Positions 1-5,195 of a DNA stretch of 5,195 nucleotides are shown here, one piece after another. Made by a program: the position numbers and the translations under genes. Each line of letters starts with the position of its first letter. Positions within the stretch are counted from its first letter, which is position 1. A model generated the notes under the pieces. That model had not been told where the DNA came from. It saw only the letters and a list, made by a program, of their open reading frames with translations, and made no database searches. The DNA is from Sneathiella sp. (GTDB lineage: Bacteria; Pseudomonadota; Alphaproteobacteria; Sneathiellales; Sneathiellaceae): the NCBI GenBank assembly GCA_002732675.1, contig NVRR01000235.1, positions 1 to 5,195 on the forward strand, given 5' to 3'.

Positions 1-346
1 CTGGGGGGCGCTGTCGGACGGTGTCTTTCAGACAACCATCTGCGATGACTGCAGCCGCTTTACCTTTCCGCCAAAGCCAATCTGTCCGCATTGCTGGTCG
101 AAATCCGTGAGTTGGAAGCAGCTCTCTGGGGAAGGCACTCTGTATTCCCGGACTGTGATCCATGCGGCACCGGCGGCATTCAAAAACGAAACCCCCATCC
201 ACGCCGGGATTATCGATTTGAAGGAAGGCATCCGCATCGCCACGCAGCTTCTGGAGGATGAGCCCATTCCCATTGACAGCGCCGTTGAACTCGTCGTCGT
301 CCAGTATACGGATGGCCCCCTCTATGGCGCCCGAAAACGGAGTTAA
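1..346 (+). CDS. Zn-ribbon/OB-fold (DUF35) protein, 5' end outside window
   Basis: The frame is open from the window edge (first full codon at base 2) to TAA at 344-346, giving 114 residues. Four cysteine codons at 41, 50, 83 and 92 form a CDDC...CPHC zinc ribbon separated by an FPPKPICP-type linker. This is followed by an OB-fold part beginning SGEGTLYSRTVIH. That order is characteristic of DUF35/ChsH2-type proteins, which usually run about 130-150 residues, so roughly 15 or more N-terminal residues lie outside. The GTG at 107 is internal, not the start, because the zinc ribbon lies upstream of it in frame. Known family members act as acyl-CoA-binding partners of thiolase-like enzymes or aldolases, for example Ltp2-ChsH2 in steroid side-chain cleavage. 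No partner is visible here; one may lie just upstream. The specific substrate cannot be read from the sequence. Confidence 0.88.
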   Translation, partial: WGALSDGVFQTTICDDCSRFTFPPKPICPHCWSKSVSWKQLSGEGTLYSRTVIHAAPAAFKNETPIHAGIIDLKEGIRIATQLLEDEPIPIDSAVELVVVQYTDGPLYGARKRS

Positions 347-350
347 ATAA

Positions 351-1117
351 ATGAGGCTGAAAAACAAGAAAGCTATTATTACGGCCGCTGCCTCCGGCAT
401 GGGCCAGGCAGGAGTTGAGCTATTTGCCCGCGAAGGCGCGCATGTCGTTGCAGTGGACCAGGACGCCGAGAAACTTAACGCCATCGTTGAAGCTGTGACG
501 GCAGCAGGCGGTCAGGCAACCGCCATTGTCGCCGACCTGCTTCAGCCCGAGGCTTGCTCCAATGCCGTCGATGAGGCGGCCAGCGCTATGGGCGGTGTCG
601 ATATCTTGTGGAACCATGCGGGCGTGCCGGGAAAGCGGGATATCGAAAATCTGGATCTGCCGCCTATGCTCAGGCGATGGATCTGAATGTTCGTACCGGC
701 CTCCTGATGGCAGGCGCGGCCATTCCGCATTTTCGTACAAATGGCGGCGGCGCTGTCCTGTTTACCGCCTCGACCGCAGGGTTGAAGGGCGCCTCTGTCA
801 GCCCCATTTATTCCGCCGCCAAATTCGCAGTTATCGGCATGGCGCGATCGCTGGCAATCCGCTACGCGCTTGAAAATATACGAGTAAACACAGTCTGCCC
901 TGGCCCAATCGAAACACCTATGCTGCCGCAGTTCATGGATCCCGACGCTGATCCGGAAACTGCAAGACTGGCGCTGGAGCAGGTAAAAGCGATGATCCCC
1001 ATGGGCCGCGTCGGCCGCCCCGAAGAGATCGCGAAAGCCGCTCTCTGGCTCTGCTACGACGACGCGTCCTTCATCACTGGTGCGATGCTACCTGTAGATG
1101 GCGGGACAGTCGCGTAA
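351..1117 (+). pseudogene. Short-chain dehydrogenase/reductase (SDR), frameshifted
   Basis: Classical SDR oxidoreductase, predicted to interconvert an alcohol and a ketone with NAD(H). The first frame starts at ATG 351 (GGAG at 339-342, 8-nt spacing) and runs to TGA 684-686. The rest of the protein continues in the frame of base 662 to TAA 1115-1117. Restoring one G after base 659 gives one 255-residue protein, a normal family length. In that numbering the nucleotide-binding loop is TAAASGMG (residues 11-18; the usual first Gly is Ala, as in some SDRs). An Asp after beta-2 (VVAVDQD, D36) favours NAD. NHAG is at 88-91, and the catalytic tetrad is N113, S141, Y154 and K158 (YSAAK). The PGPIETPM motif and a C-terminal PVDGG motif are also present. 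It follows the DUF35 gene by 4 bases, so they are probably co-transcribed. The break may be a real recent mutation or a sequencing or assembly error; nothing suggests programmed frameshifting. The substrate is unknown. Confidence 0.85.
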
Positions 1118-1180
1118 CTACGCATGCTGCGGCATTGTCCCCAATCCTCTGAGAGGGAACCCGGTGAGCAGACTTCATCA

Positions 1181-1197
1181 GGCATTGTCACATTAAC
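1181..1197 (+). repeat. Left terminal inverted repeat of IS6-type relic
   Basis: GGCATTGTCACATTAAC matches the reverse complement of 1570-1586 at 15 of 17 positions; the mismatches are at positions 3 and 4. It lies about 56 bp before the start of the transposase-like frame, as expected for an IS end. Confidence 0.82.
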
Positions 1198-1236
1198 GTT
1201 GTGGCGAGCAAATCGCTGCTGGTCTAATCTCCGTAG

Positions 1237-1566
1237 ATAAATAGGATTTCCTTCCAGCGTCATCGTTTTCCGCCCCAAATAATTCGACACGCTGTTTAGC
1301 TATATGCTCGATTTACAATGAGCTACAGAGATGTCGAATACCTCTTGGCAGAGCGTGGCCTGGATATTTCGCACGAAACAGTTCGACGATGGTTTCTGAA
1401 GTTTGATGAACCGATAGCAAGCAATCTCCGATCCTCACGCCTTATTTTCAATGATATCTGGCATCTCGATGAAATAGCGATCGTTATTCGAGAAAAGCGG
1501 CACTGACTTTGGTGTGCCGTCAACAATGAAGGCTCGGCCTTGGGTTTTCTTGTACCGCGTCTATTG
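1237..1566 (+). pseudogene. IS6-family transposase remnant
   Basis: Read in the frame of base 1237, the translation runs RHRFPPQIIRHAV, a stop (TAG 1297-1299), LYARFTMSYRDVEYLLAERG, then HETVRRW, WHLDE, REKRH, a second stop (TGA 1504-1506) and LWCAVNNEG. This follows the N-terminal half of rhizobial-type IS6 transposases, in which the two stops replace the expected Trp (HAVWLY) and Tyr (RHYLW). The helix-turn-helix region (YRDVEYLLAERG to VRRW) and the first catalytic Asp (GAT 1468-1470, in WHLDE) are retained. The second Asp and the Glu of the DDE triad are absent, because similarity ends near 1560 where the right inverted repeat begins. The product cannot be an active transposase. ATG 1318 opens a 62-codon frame, but it lies inside the family's N-terminal domain and is not a real start. 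The original start was probably near 1237, where an ATA codon now stands. Confidence 0.88.
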
Positions 1567-1569
1567 GAA

Positions 1570-1586
1570 GTTAATGTGACAACACC
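1570..1586 (-). repeat. Right terminal inverted repeat of IS6-type relic
   Basis: Read on the minus strand this is GGTGTTGTCACATTAAC, the partner of 1181-1197. It begins only about ten bases after the last recognisable transposase codon (CGT 1558-1560). This shows that the C-terminal half was removed while the end of the element was kept. Confidence 0.82.
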
Positions 1587-1662
1587 CCGCACCAATACTT
1601 CCAACTTTTTGGAGTGCGCAAGCATGCCAGCCTGAGTTTACATGACAACAATTCATATAGGT

Positions 1663-2250
1663 TCAGCAGGTTGGAAGGCCCAAATGAGCACGGAACCGGT
1701 TCTTGGTATAGGTGGCGTCGCGCGGCGGCAACGAACGCGGCAGATTTTCCGCCTTGACCTTCAGAACGAAAAGTCGCGGACCGCCAGCCGGCTCTTTCAG
1801 CGCTTCACATAATTCGTTGACCTCATCCAGCTCCATCAGTTGATCAGTCTTGGCAAAACCGCAGGCTTCAGCAATCTTCGAGAGGTCGATGCCTTGACCC
1901 GTATGACTGCTTTGCATTCCAGTCTCACCATAGTGTTGATTGTCGAGCACGATGATGTCGAGGTTCTGCGGCTTCGCCACAGCGATCGTTGCAAGGCCGC
2001 CAAAAGCCATCAGTTGTTCTCCATCGCCAGTGATGACCATTACGCGCTTGTCCGGCTGCGCCAGAGCTATTCCCAGCCCGACCAGAGCAGCCCCACCCAT
2101 CGCGCCCCAGAGATAATAGTTAGCATCCGTATCCCCTGCTATGTGCACGTCATAGCTGGGGGAACCAAGCCCGGTGACGACCAGAGCTCCATCCCGTTCT
2201 GCCAACAGTTTATCGACAGCAGCCCGGCGGTTCATTGTCGGTATGTTCAT
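1663..2250 (-). CDS. ThDP-dependent 2-oxoacid decarboxylase, beta (ThDP-binding) subunit
   Basis: This 195-residue protein is the C-terminal, cofactor-binding half of a split thiamine-diphosphate decarboxylase, like the beta subunit of sulfopyruvate decarboxylase (ComE) and the corresponding part of phosphonopyruvate decarboxylase. The YLWGAMGGAALVGLGIALA segment (about residues 46-64) precedes the ThDP/Mg signature GDG at 75-77, with the metal-ligand Asn 26 residues later (N104, in VLDNQHYGETG). The chain lacks the pyrimidine-binding glutamate half, which the gene just upstream supplies. ATG 2250 lies 5 nt after the alpha stop, preceded by GGTGAG. A GTG at 2262 would add four residues and overlap the alpha gene. 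Either start is possible, and both imply translational coupling. It ends at TGA 1663-1665, facing the IS relic. The family is clear; the substrate (an aliphatic, sulfo-, phosphono- or aryl 2-oxoacid) is not. Confidence 0.88.
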   Translation of the reverse strand: MNIPTMNRRAAVDKLLAERDGALVVTGLGSPSYDVHIAGDTDANYYLWGAMGGAALVGLGIALAQPDKRVMVITGDGEQLMAFGGLATIAVAKPQNLDIIVLDNQHYGETGMQSSHTGQGIDLSKIAEACGFAKTDQLMELDEVNELCEALKEPAGGPRLFVLKVKAENLPRSLPPRDATYTKNRFRAHLGLPTC

Positions 2251-2255
2251 ATCAC

Positions 2256-2819
2256 TCACCACTGCTTCTTTCCAAGAAGCCGTTGACCAATCAGCACTGC
2301 GATCTGCTGATCTGCCTCATAGGCCATTGTAGCGGCCTGCTCAACTGTCTCGACAACGTCCTTTCCGGTCTCGGCCCGTAAAGCACGGACGCCAATTGCC
2401 TCGAGCGAGGCTTGAGTTGCTTGACCCATCGGCATCTGCCATGGATTGAACTCGTTCCATTCCCCGCGCATCGTTACAAGGATTAGAAGCGGCGTACGGG
2501 TCTGCACAGGCAGCGACAGCATATTGATACAGTTCCCCACGCCGGAAGACTGCATCAACACCACACTGCGTATTCCACCGAGCCAAGCTCCCGTGGCGAT
2601 GGCTATTCCCTCTTCCTCGGTTGTCAGGACATTGGTAATGACATCAGGGTCCTGAATGAAGCAATCGATGAGTGTCGAGTGTCCCGCATCCGGCACAAAT
2701 GACATGTGGCGGACATTTGCGGCTTTCAACGCGTTGTAAGTCGCAATCGGCCAATCGCGGGTCAAATTCGGTGCCGCGCGTCCACTATTAGGGTCGGAAG
2801 ACGTTTTAGTTGAAGTCAT
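2256..2819 (-). CDS. ThDP-dependent 2-oxoacid decarboxylase, alpha (pyrimidine-binding) subunit
   Basis: This 187-residue protein is the N-terminal half of a split thiamine-diphosphate decarboxylase, resembling sulfopyruvate decarboxylase alpha (ComD). The TTEEEGIAIATGAWLGG segment (66-82) carries the conserved glutamate that activates the cofactor pyrimidine; E68 fits the usual spacing to the following Gly. The MQSSGVGNCINML segment (89-101) and the PLLILVTMRGE strand-loop (110-120) are also typical of the family. The first 20 or so residues are a polar, probably disordered extension before the domain starts at about W23. ATG 2817-2819 is preceded by AGGA and GGAG on the minus strand. The gene ends in TGA 2256-2258, next to or overlapping the beta start, so the two subunits should be made together as an alpha-beta enzyme in the cytoplasm. 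It lies downstream of the aldolase on the same strand, but a 166-bp regulatory-looking gap suggests its own promoter. Confidence 0.88.
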   Translation of the reverse strand: MTSTKTSSDPNSGRAAPNLTRDWPIATYNALKAANVRHMSFVPDAGHSTLIDCFIQDPDVITNVLTTEEEGIAIATGAWLGGIRSVVLMQSSGVGNCINMLSLPVQTRTPLLILVTMRGEWNEFNPWQMPMGQATQASLEAIGVRALRAETGKDVVETVEQAATMAYEADQQIAVLIGQRLLGKKQW

Positions 2820-2905
2820 AGCGCTCCATCCTGATGTAAAAACGTTTCATAAACATGCTTAGAAATTTAAAGAGAAAGAGGTTCCCATTTTTTTGTAATT
2901 AAATC

Positions 2906-2917
2906 ACAAAATTTTGT
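2906..2917. repeat. 12-bp perfect palindrome ACAAAATTTTGT
   Basis: ACAAAATTTTGT is self-complementary. A further TTTTGT at 2891-2896 pairs with ACAAAA 2906-2911 across 9 bases and lies exactly 21 bp (two helical turns) from TTTTGT 2912-2917. The arrangement resembles a dimeric regulator site. A chance AT-rich palindrome remains possible. Confidence 0.45.
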
Positions 2918-2927
2918 ATCCGAAAAC

Positions 2928-2944
2928 CATTGTCCATACATTGT
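2928..2944. promoter_or_regulatory. CATTGT tandem half-sites, possible operator
   Basis: CATTGT occurs at 2928-2933 and again at 2939-2944, 11 bp apart (about one helical turn). The span also contains TTGTCCATACA, with TGT-N4-ACA symmetry reminiscent of operators of FCD-type GntR regulators. The match to that family is loose and no regulator gene lies in the window. Confidence 0.3.
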
Positions 2945-2985
2945 TGGACTAAATTTCTGTCACCGCCGGTTCTCTGTGCCCGATA

Positions 2986-4020
2986 TCACGCTTTGGCGTT
3001 CTCATTGTTGAGGAGGTCAAGTGCAACATCGACGATCATGTCTTCCTGACCGCCGACCATTCGGCGCTTACCCAGTTCCATCAGGATTTCTCGCGTATCG
3101 ACGCCGTATGTTTTCGTGGCATTCTCAGCATGACGCAGAAAGCTTGAATAGACCCCGGCATAGCCCAGGCTAAGGCTTTCACGGTCCACCCGGACGGGCT
3201 GGGTCTGCAACGGCCGTATAAGATCATCTGCCGCATCCATCAGCTTGAAGAGATCGCATCCCGTCTCGATCCCCATCCGGTTAAAGGCGGCAATCAGGAC
3301 TTCAAGCGGAGCGTTTCCGGCCCCCGCCCCGTTGCCCGCGAGGGAGGCATCGACGCGCGTCGCACCTTCCTGAACCGCAATAACGGAATTCGCCACGCCG
3401 AGGCTGAGATTATGATGGCAATGAATGCCTATTTCTGTTTCGGGCCGCAATGCCTGCCGAAGAGCCTTCACCCGTTCCGCAACATCGTTCATCATCAGGG
3501 CGCCCGCAGAATCCGTCACATAGACACATTCCGCCCCATAGCTTTCCATCAGTTTAGCCTGCTCGACCAACTGTTTCGCCGGGATCATATGGGCCATCAT
3601 CAGGAAGCCAACAGTATCCATACCCATGTCGCGAGCGGCCTCTATATGCTGCTTTGAAACATCGGCCTCAGTGCAATGGGTCGCGATCCGAACGGAACGC
3701 GCACCGGCAGTATAGGATTCTTTTAAATCTTGGATCGTGCCAATTCCCGGCAGCAACAAAACAGCAACCCGGGCATCCTCCACCACATCGGCGACAGCCT
3801 CAATCCATTCGCGGTCTGAGTGCTGACCAAAGCCGTAGTTAAAAGACGTACCGGTCAATCCATCACCATGACAAATTTCGATCGCATCAACCTTTGCTTC
3901 GTCCAGCGCCTTTGCGATTTTCTGCACGGTCTCAATACCATACTGGTGACGGACGGCATGCATGCCGTCCCGAAGGGTAACGTCTTGAATATAGAGCTTT
4001 CCGGGCTTCGTATTCTGCAT
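2986..4020 (-). CDS. dmpG: 4-hydroxy-2-oxovalerate aldolase
   Basis: Class II pyruvate aldolase that cleaves 4-hydroxy-2-oxopentanoate (or longer homologues) to pyruvate and acetaldehyde (or propanal). It works in complex with the acetylating dehydrogenase encoded just upstream, which takes the aldehyde through a channel. Starting at ATG 4020 the protein has 344 residues, and its key residues fall at the positions known for DmpG: R17, D18 and H21 in the [12 protein letters not shown] motif, the metal ligands H200 and H202 in IHCHHN, and Y291 (AGVYSSFL). This agreement supports ATG 4020 over the in-frame GTG at 4026, which would overlap the dehydrogenase stop by 4 nt. The C-terminal region (about 270-344) contains the [14 protein letters not shown] and [16 protein letters not shown] segments of the DmpG communication domain. 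It could equally be named HsaF, TesG, BphI or MhpE; the upstream pathway cannot be told from this gene. Confidence 0.96.
   Translation of the reverse strand: MQNTKPGKLYIQDVTLRDGMHAVRHQYGIETVQKIAKALDEAKVDAIEICHGDGLTGTSFNYGFGQHSDREWIEAVADVVEDARVAVLLLPGIGTIQDLKESYTAGARSVRIATHCTEADVSKQHIEAARDMGMDTVGFLMMAHMIPAKQLVEQAKLMESYGAECVYVTDSAGALMMNDVAERVKALRQALRPETEIGIHCHHNLSLGVANSVIAVQEGATRVDASLAGNGAGAGNAPLEVLIAAFNRMGIETGCDLFKLMDAADDLIRPLQTQPVRVDRESLSLGYAGVYSSFLRHAENATKTYGVDTREILMELGKRRMVGGQEDMIVDVALDLLNNENAKA
3951..3970. repeat. 20-bp perfect palindrome inside the aldolase gene
   Basis: GGACGGCATG is followed directly by its reverse complement, giving a 20-bp perfect palindrome that ends exactly there. 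It encodes the active-site stretch D-G-M-H-A-V-R, so protein conservation may account for it. Confidence 0.6.
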
Positions 4021-4022
4021 AA

Positions 4023-4961
4023 TCACGACACCATTTGTTTCATGTTGGTTTCAACCCAGCGTTCCGCCACTTTCAGCGCCGCAGAGGTCATAATGTCAAG
4101 GTTGCCGGCATAGGCGGGTAAGTAATGCGCCGCTCCTTCGACCTCCAGGAAGACGGAGGTTTTCAAACCCGACACAAGACCGATATCGGGGATATTGACG
4201 GGGTTGTTATCGCCAATCACCTCGAACTGGACGTCCTGCTTCAGGCGGTAGCCAGGGACATATTCCTGCACCGTCTTCACCATCCTGAGGATACTGTCGC
4301 GGATTGCTGCCTGGTCCCCGCCCTGGCTCAGCGTGAAGACTGTATCGCGCATGATCAGCGGCGGCTCAGCGGGGTTTAGGACAATGATTGCCTTGCCCCT
4401 TTCGGCGCCTCCAACGGCTTCAATCGCCGCGCGGGTCGTCTCCGTGAACTCGTCAATATTGGCACGGGTTCCGGGCCCGGCAGATTTCGACGAGATGGAG
4501 GCAACAATCTCGCCATACAACAAACGATCCGTCGCCCGCTTGATCGCATAAACAATGGGAATGGTCGCCTGCCCGCCGCAGGTCACCATATTCATGTTTT
4601 TCTGCGCCAGATGCTCATCCATGTTCACGGATGGGATGACATAAGGCCCGATGGCCGCCGGCGTTAAGTCAATTACCTGCTTGCCATCCGCCTGGAGCAT
4701 CTGGTCATGCCTCTTGTGCGTATGGGCTGAGGTGGCATCGAACACCACTTGAATATCCTTATAACAATCAAGCGTGAGCAGGCCGTCAATCCCGTCATGG
4801 GTCGTTGCCACACCAAGGCGCTTCGCCCGCGCCAGGCCGTCCGACTCTGGATCGATCCCCACCATCGCGGACATCTCCAGATTGGAGGACGTTCTCTGGA
4901 TTTTTATCATCAGATCCGTGCCAATATTGCCCGAGCCGATAATTGCCACTTTGGCCTTCAT
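4023..4961 (-). CDS. dmpF: Acetaldehyde dehydrogenase (acetylating)
   Basis: Oxidises acetaldehyde (or propanal) to acetyl-CoA (or propionyl-CoA) with NAD+ and CoA, in complex with the aldolase encoded next. The 312-residue protein has the N-terminal Rossmann motif [14 protein letters not shown] (4-17), an acidic residue after the second strand (VGID, D37), DATSAHTH (75-82), and the catalytic cysteine C128 in VTCGGQAT. The later [18 protein letters not shown] and [18 protein letters not shown] segments are typical of the DmpF/BphJ/HsaG family, whose members run about 300-320 residues. ATG 4961 is chosen because it directly precedes the Rossmann strand and has AGGGA 6 nt upstream. ATG 5009 would add a 16-residue polar tail unlike the family. 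The stop (TGA 4023-4025) lies 2 nt before the aldolase ATG, so the two are translationally coupled. Confidence 0.96.
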   Translation of the reverse strand: MKAKVAIIGSGNIGTDLMIKIQRTSSNLEMSAMVGIDPESDGLARAKRLGVATTHDGIDGLLTLDCYKDIQVVFDATSAHTHKRHDQMLQADGKQVIDLTPAAIGPYVIPSVNMDEHLAQKNMNMVTCGGQATIPIVYAIKRATDRLLYGEIVASISSKSAGPGTRANIDEFTETTRAAIEAVGGAERGKAIIVLNPAEPPLIMRDTVFTLSQGGDQAAIRDSILRMVKTVQEYVPGYRLKQDVQFEVIGDNNPVNIPDIGLVSGLKTSVFLEVEGAAHYLPAYAGNLDIMTSAALKVAERWVETNMKQMVS

Positions 4962-4967
4962 TGTTGT

Positions 4968-4972
4968 TCCCT
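4968..4972 (-). promoter_or_regulatory. Ribosome binding site deciding the dehydrogenase start
   Basis: AGGGA on the minus strand, 6 nt before ATG 4961. It supports the shorter, family-length protein over the in-frame ATG at 5009. Confidence 0.7.
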
Positions 4973-5011
4973 TTGTTGTGCGTTTGTTTGGCTCATCTGG
5001 TGCTCCCATTT

Positions 5012-5195
5012 TCAGCCGGCGGCAAAGGCGGCGCGAACTGATCCCAGGCCTTCGATTTTTGCTTCCACCACATCCCCCGGTTCCACCGGCACCATCGGCC
5101 CCAAGGCACCGGAAAGAATGATATCCCCTTTTTTCAGAGTATCCCCATCGTGTTTTAAAAACTTACAGTCAAATCTTTCTGTTCTTGCTAATACT
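5012..5195 (-). CDS. 2-hydroxypenta-2,4-dienoate hydratase (2-keto-4-pentenoate hydratase), C-terminal part
   Basis: The last 60 codons of a frame that enters from the right edge and ends in TGA 5012-5014. The segment [20 protein letters not shown], followed by VEPGD and [11 protein letters not shown], matches the C-terminus of the DmpE/MhpD/TesE hydratase family. These enzymes add water to 2-hydroxypenta-2,4-dienoate to give 4-hydroxy-2-oxovalerate, the substrate of the aldolase encoded downstream. The order hydratase-dehydrogenase-aldolase is the standard one. The related 4-oxalocrotonate decarboxylase is less likely, since its equivalent motif is usually a TGG type, not SGAL. Oddly, the first 14 or so residues visible here ([14 protein letters not shown]) do not show the strongly conserved VAWLAN motif expected at this distance. 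The DNA there is abruptly AT-rich, so the gene may be interrupted or altered near 5150. Confidence 0.8.
   Translation of the reverse strand, partial: VLARTERFDCKFLKHDGDTLKKGDIILSGALGPMVPVEPGDVVEAKIEGLGSVRAAFAAG

Larger units (their letters stand above)
1181..1586 (+). mobile_element. IS6-family element relic, internally deleted (406 bp)
   Basis: A 406-bp segment bounded by 17-bp inverted repeats (15 of 17 matching) encloses the N-terminal half of an IS6-type transposase. Full-length IS6-family elements are usually about 750-880 bp. About half is therefore missing, apparently between the codons near 1560 and the right repeat at 1570. The element fills most of the gene-free stretch 1118-1662. 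The flanking 8-mers (CTTCATCA at 1173-1180, CCGCACCA at 1587-1594) do not form a convincing target duplication. I see no gene in 1118-1180 or 1587-1662, and no strong terminator with a T run for either of the convergent gene sets. The family assignment rests on the transposase similarity; the boundaries are inferred from the repeats. Confidence 0.82.
2820..2985 (-). promoter_or_regulatory. AT-rich upstream region of ThDP decarboxylase genes, likely promoter/operator
   Basis: This 166-bp gap separates the aldolase stop from the alpha-subunit start. It is much more AT-rich than the coding DNA and contains several TTGT half-sites and one perfect palindrome (listed separately). No clear terminator for the aldolase is seen: ACCGCCGGT at 2962-2970 is a 4-bp stem with no T run. 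I could not choose a convincing -35/-10 pair. The spacing and composition argue for an independent, regulated promoter, but this is inference. Confidence 0.5.

Noticed and set aside
608..686. Programmed ribosomal frameshift in the SDR
   Set aside because: No slippery heptamer or downstream structure is apparent, and SDRs are not known to use one; loss of one G is simpler.
1121..1131. CGCA-TGC-TGCG hairpin just after the SDR stop
   Set aside because: A 4-bp stem with no T run is too weak to call a terminator.
1318..1506. 62-codon open frame that could be a small DNA-binding protein
   Set aside because: The same frame continues recognisable IS6 transposase sequence on both sides of its limits, so it is an internal fragment of the broken transposase.
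1173..1594. 8-bp target-site duplication around the IS6 relic
   Set aside because: CTTCATCA and CCGCACCA share only some bases and do not form a duplication.
1597..1615. Hairpin ACTTCCAA-CTT-TTTGGAGT as a terminator
   Set aside because: The stem is short with a G-T pair and no T run follows on either strand, so there is no support for an intrinsic terminator.
1840..2286. 148-codon plus-strand open frame
   Set aside because: It lies antisense to the ThDP beta subunit, has no family-like motifs, and is explained by the codon structure of the real gene.
4962..5009. N-terminal extension of the acetaldehyde dehydrogenase from ATG 5009
   Set aside because: The added polar residues are not family-like, and a good ribosome binding site precedes ATG 4961, next to the Rossmann strand.

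Overview
The window carries a catabolic gene cluster, most likely from a proteobacterium and plausibly an alphaproteobacterium. That assignment is an inference: it rests on the gene content, the moderately GC-rich coding DNA and an IS6-type insertion-sequence relic resembling those of rhizobia and sphingomonads. No rRNA or other taxonomic marker is present.

Left part, plus strand (1-1117): the 3' end of a DUF35-type zinc-ribbon/OB-fold protein is followed four bases later by a short-chain dehydrogenase/reductase (SDR). The SDR reading frame is broken near base 660 by what looks like one lost G. All catalytic residues survive if the two halves are joined.

Middle (1118-1662): this 545-base stretch between convergent gene sets has no intact gene. 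It holds a 406-bp decayed IS6-family element (1181-1586) with both terminal inverted repeats. Its transposase reading frame has two nonsense codons and lacks the catalytic C-terminal half.

Right part, minus strand (5195 down to 1663): the end of a 2-hydroxypenta-2,4-dienoate hydratase, an acetylating acetaldehyde dehydrogenase (DmpF type) and a 4-hydroxy-2-oxovalerate aldolase (DmpG type) form the standard lower meta-cleavage module. This module converts 2-hydroxypenta-2,4-dienoate (or an alkyl homologue) to pyruvate and acetyl-CoA (or propionyl-CoA). It serves aromatic, phenylpropanoid and steroid ring degradation. After an AT-rich, palindrome-rich gap of 166 bp come the alpha and beta subunits of a split thiamine-diphosphate 2-oxoacid decarboxylase of the sulfopyruvate/phosphonopyruvate decarboxylase type, which is not a standard partner of this module.

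The points most worth a second look are the split ThDP decarboxylase beside the meta-cleavage genes, its operator-like upstream region, the deleted but IR-bounded IS6 derivative, the SDR frameshift, and the loss of hydratase-like sequence in an AT-rich stretch at the right edge. The parts are recognisable families; the combination, not any single gene, is what may be undescribed.
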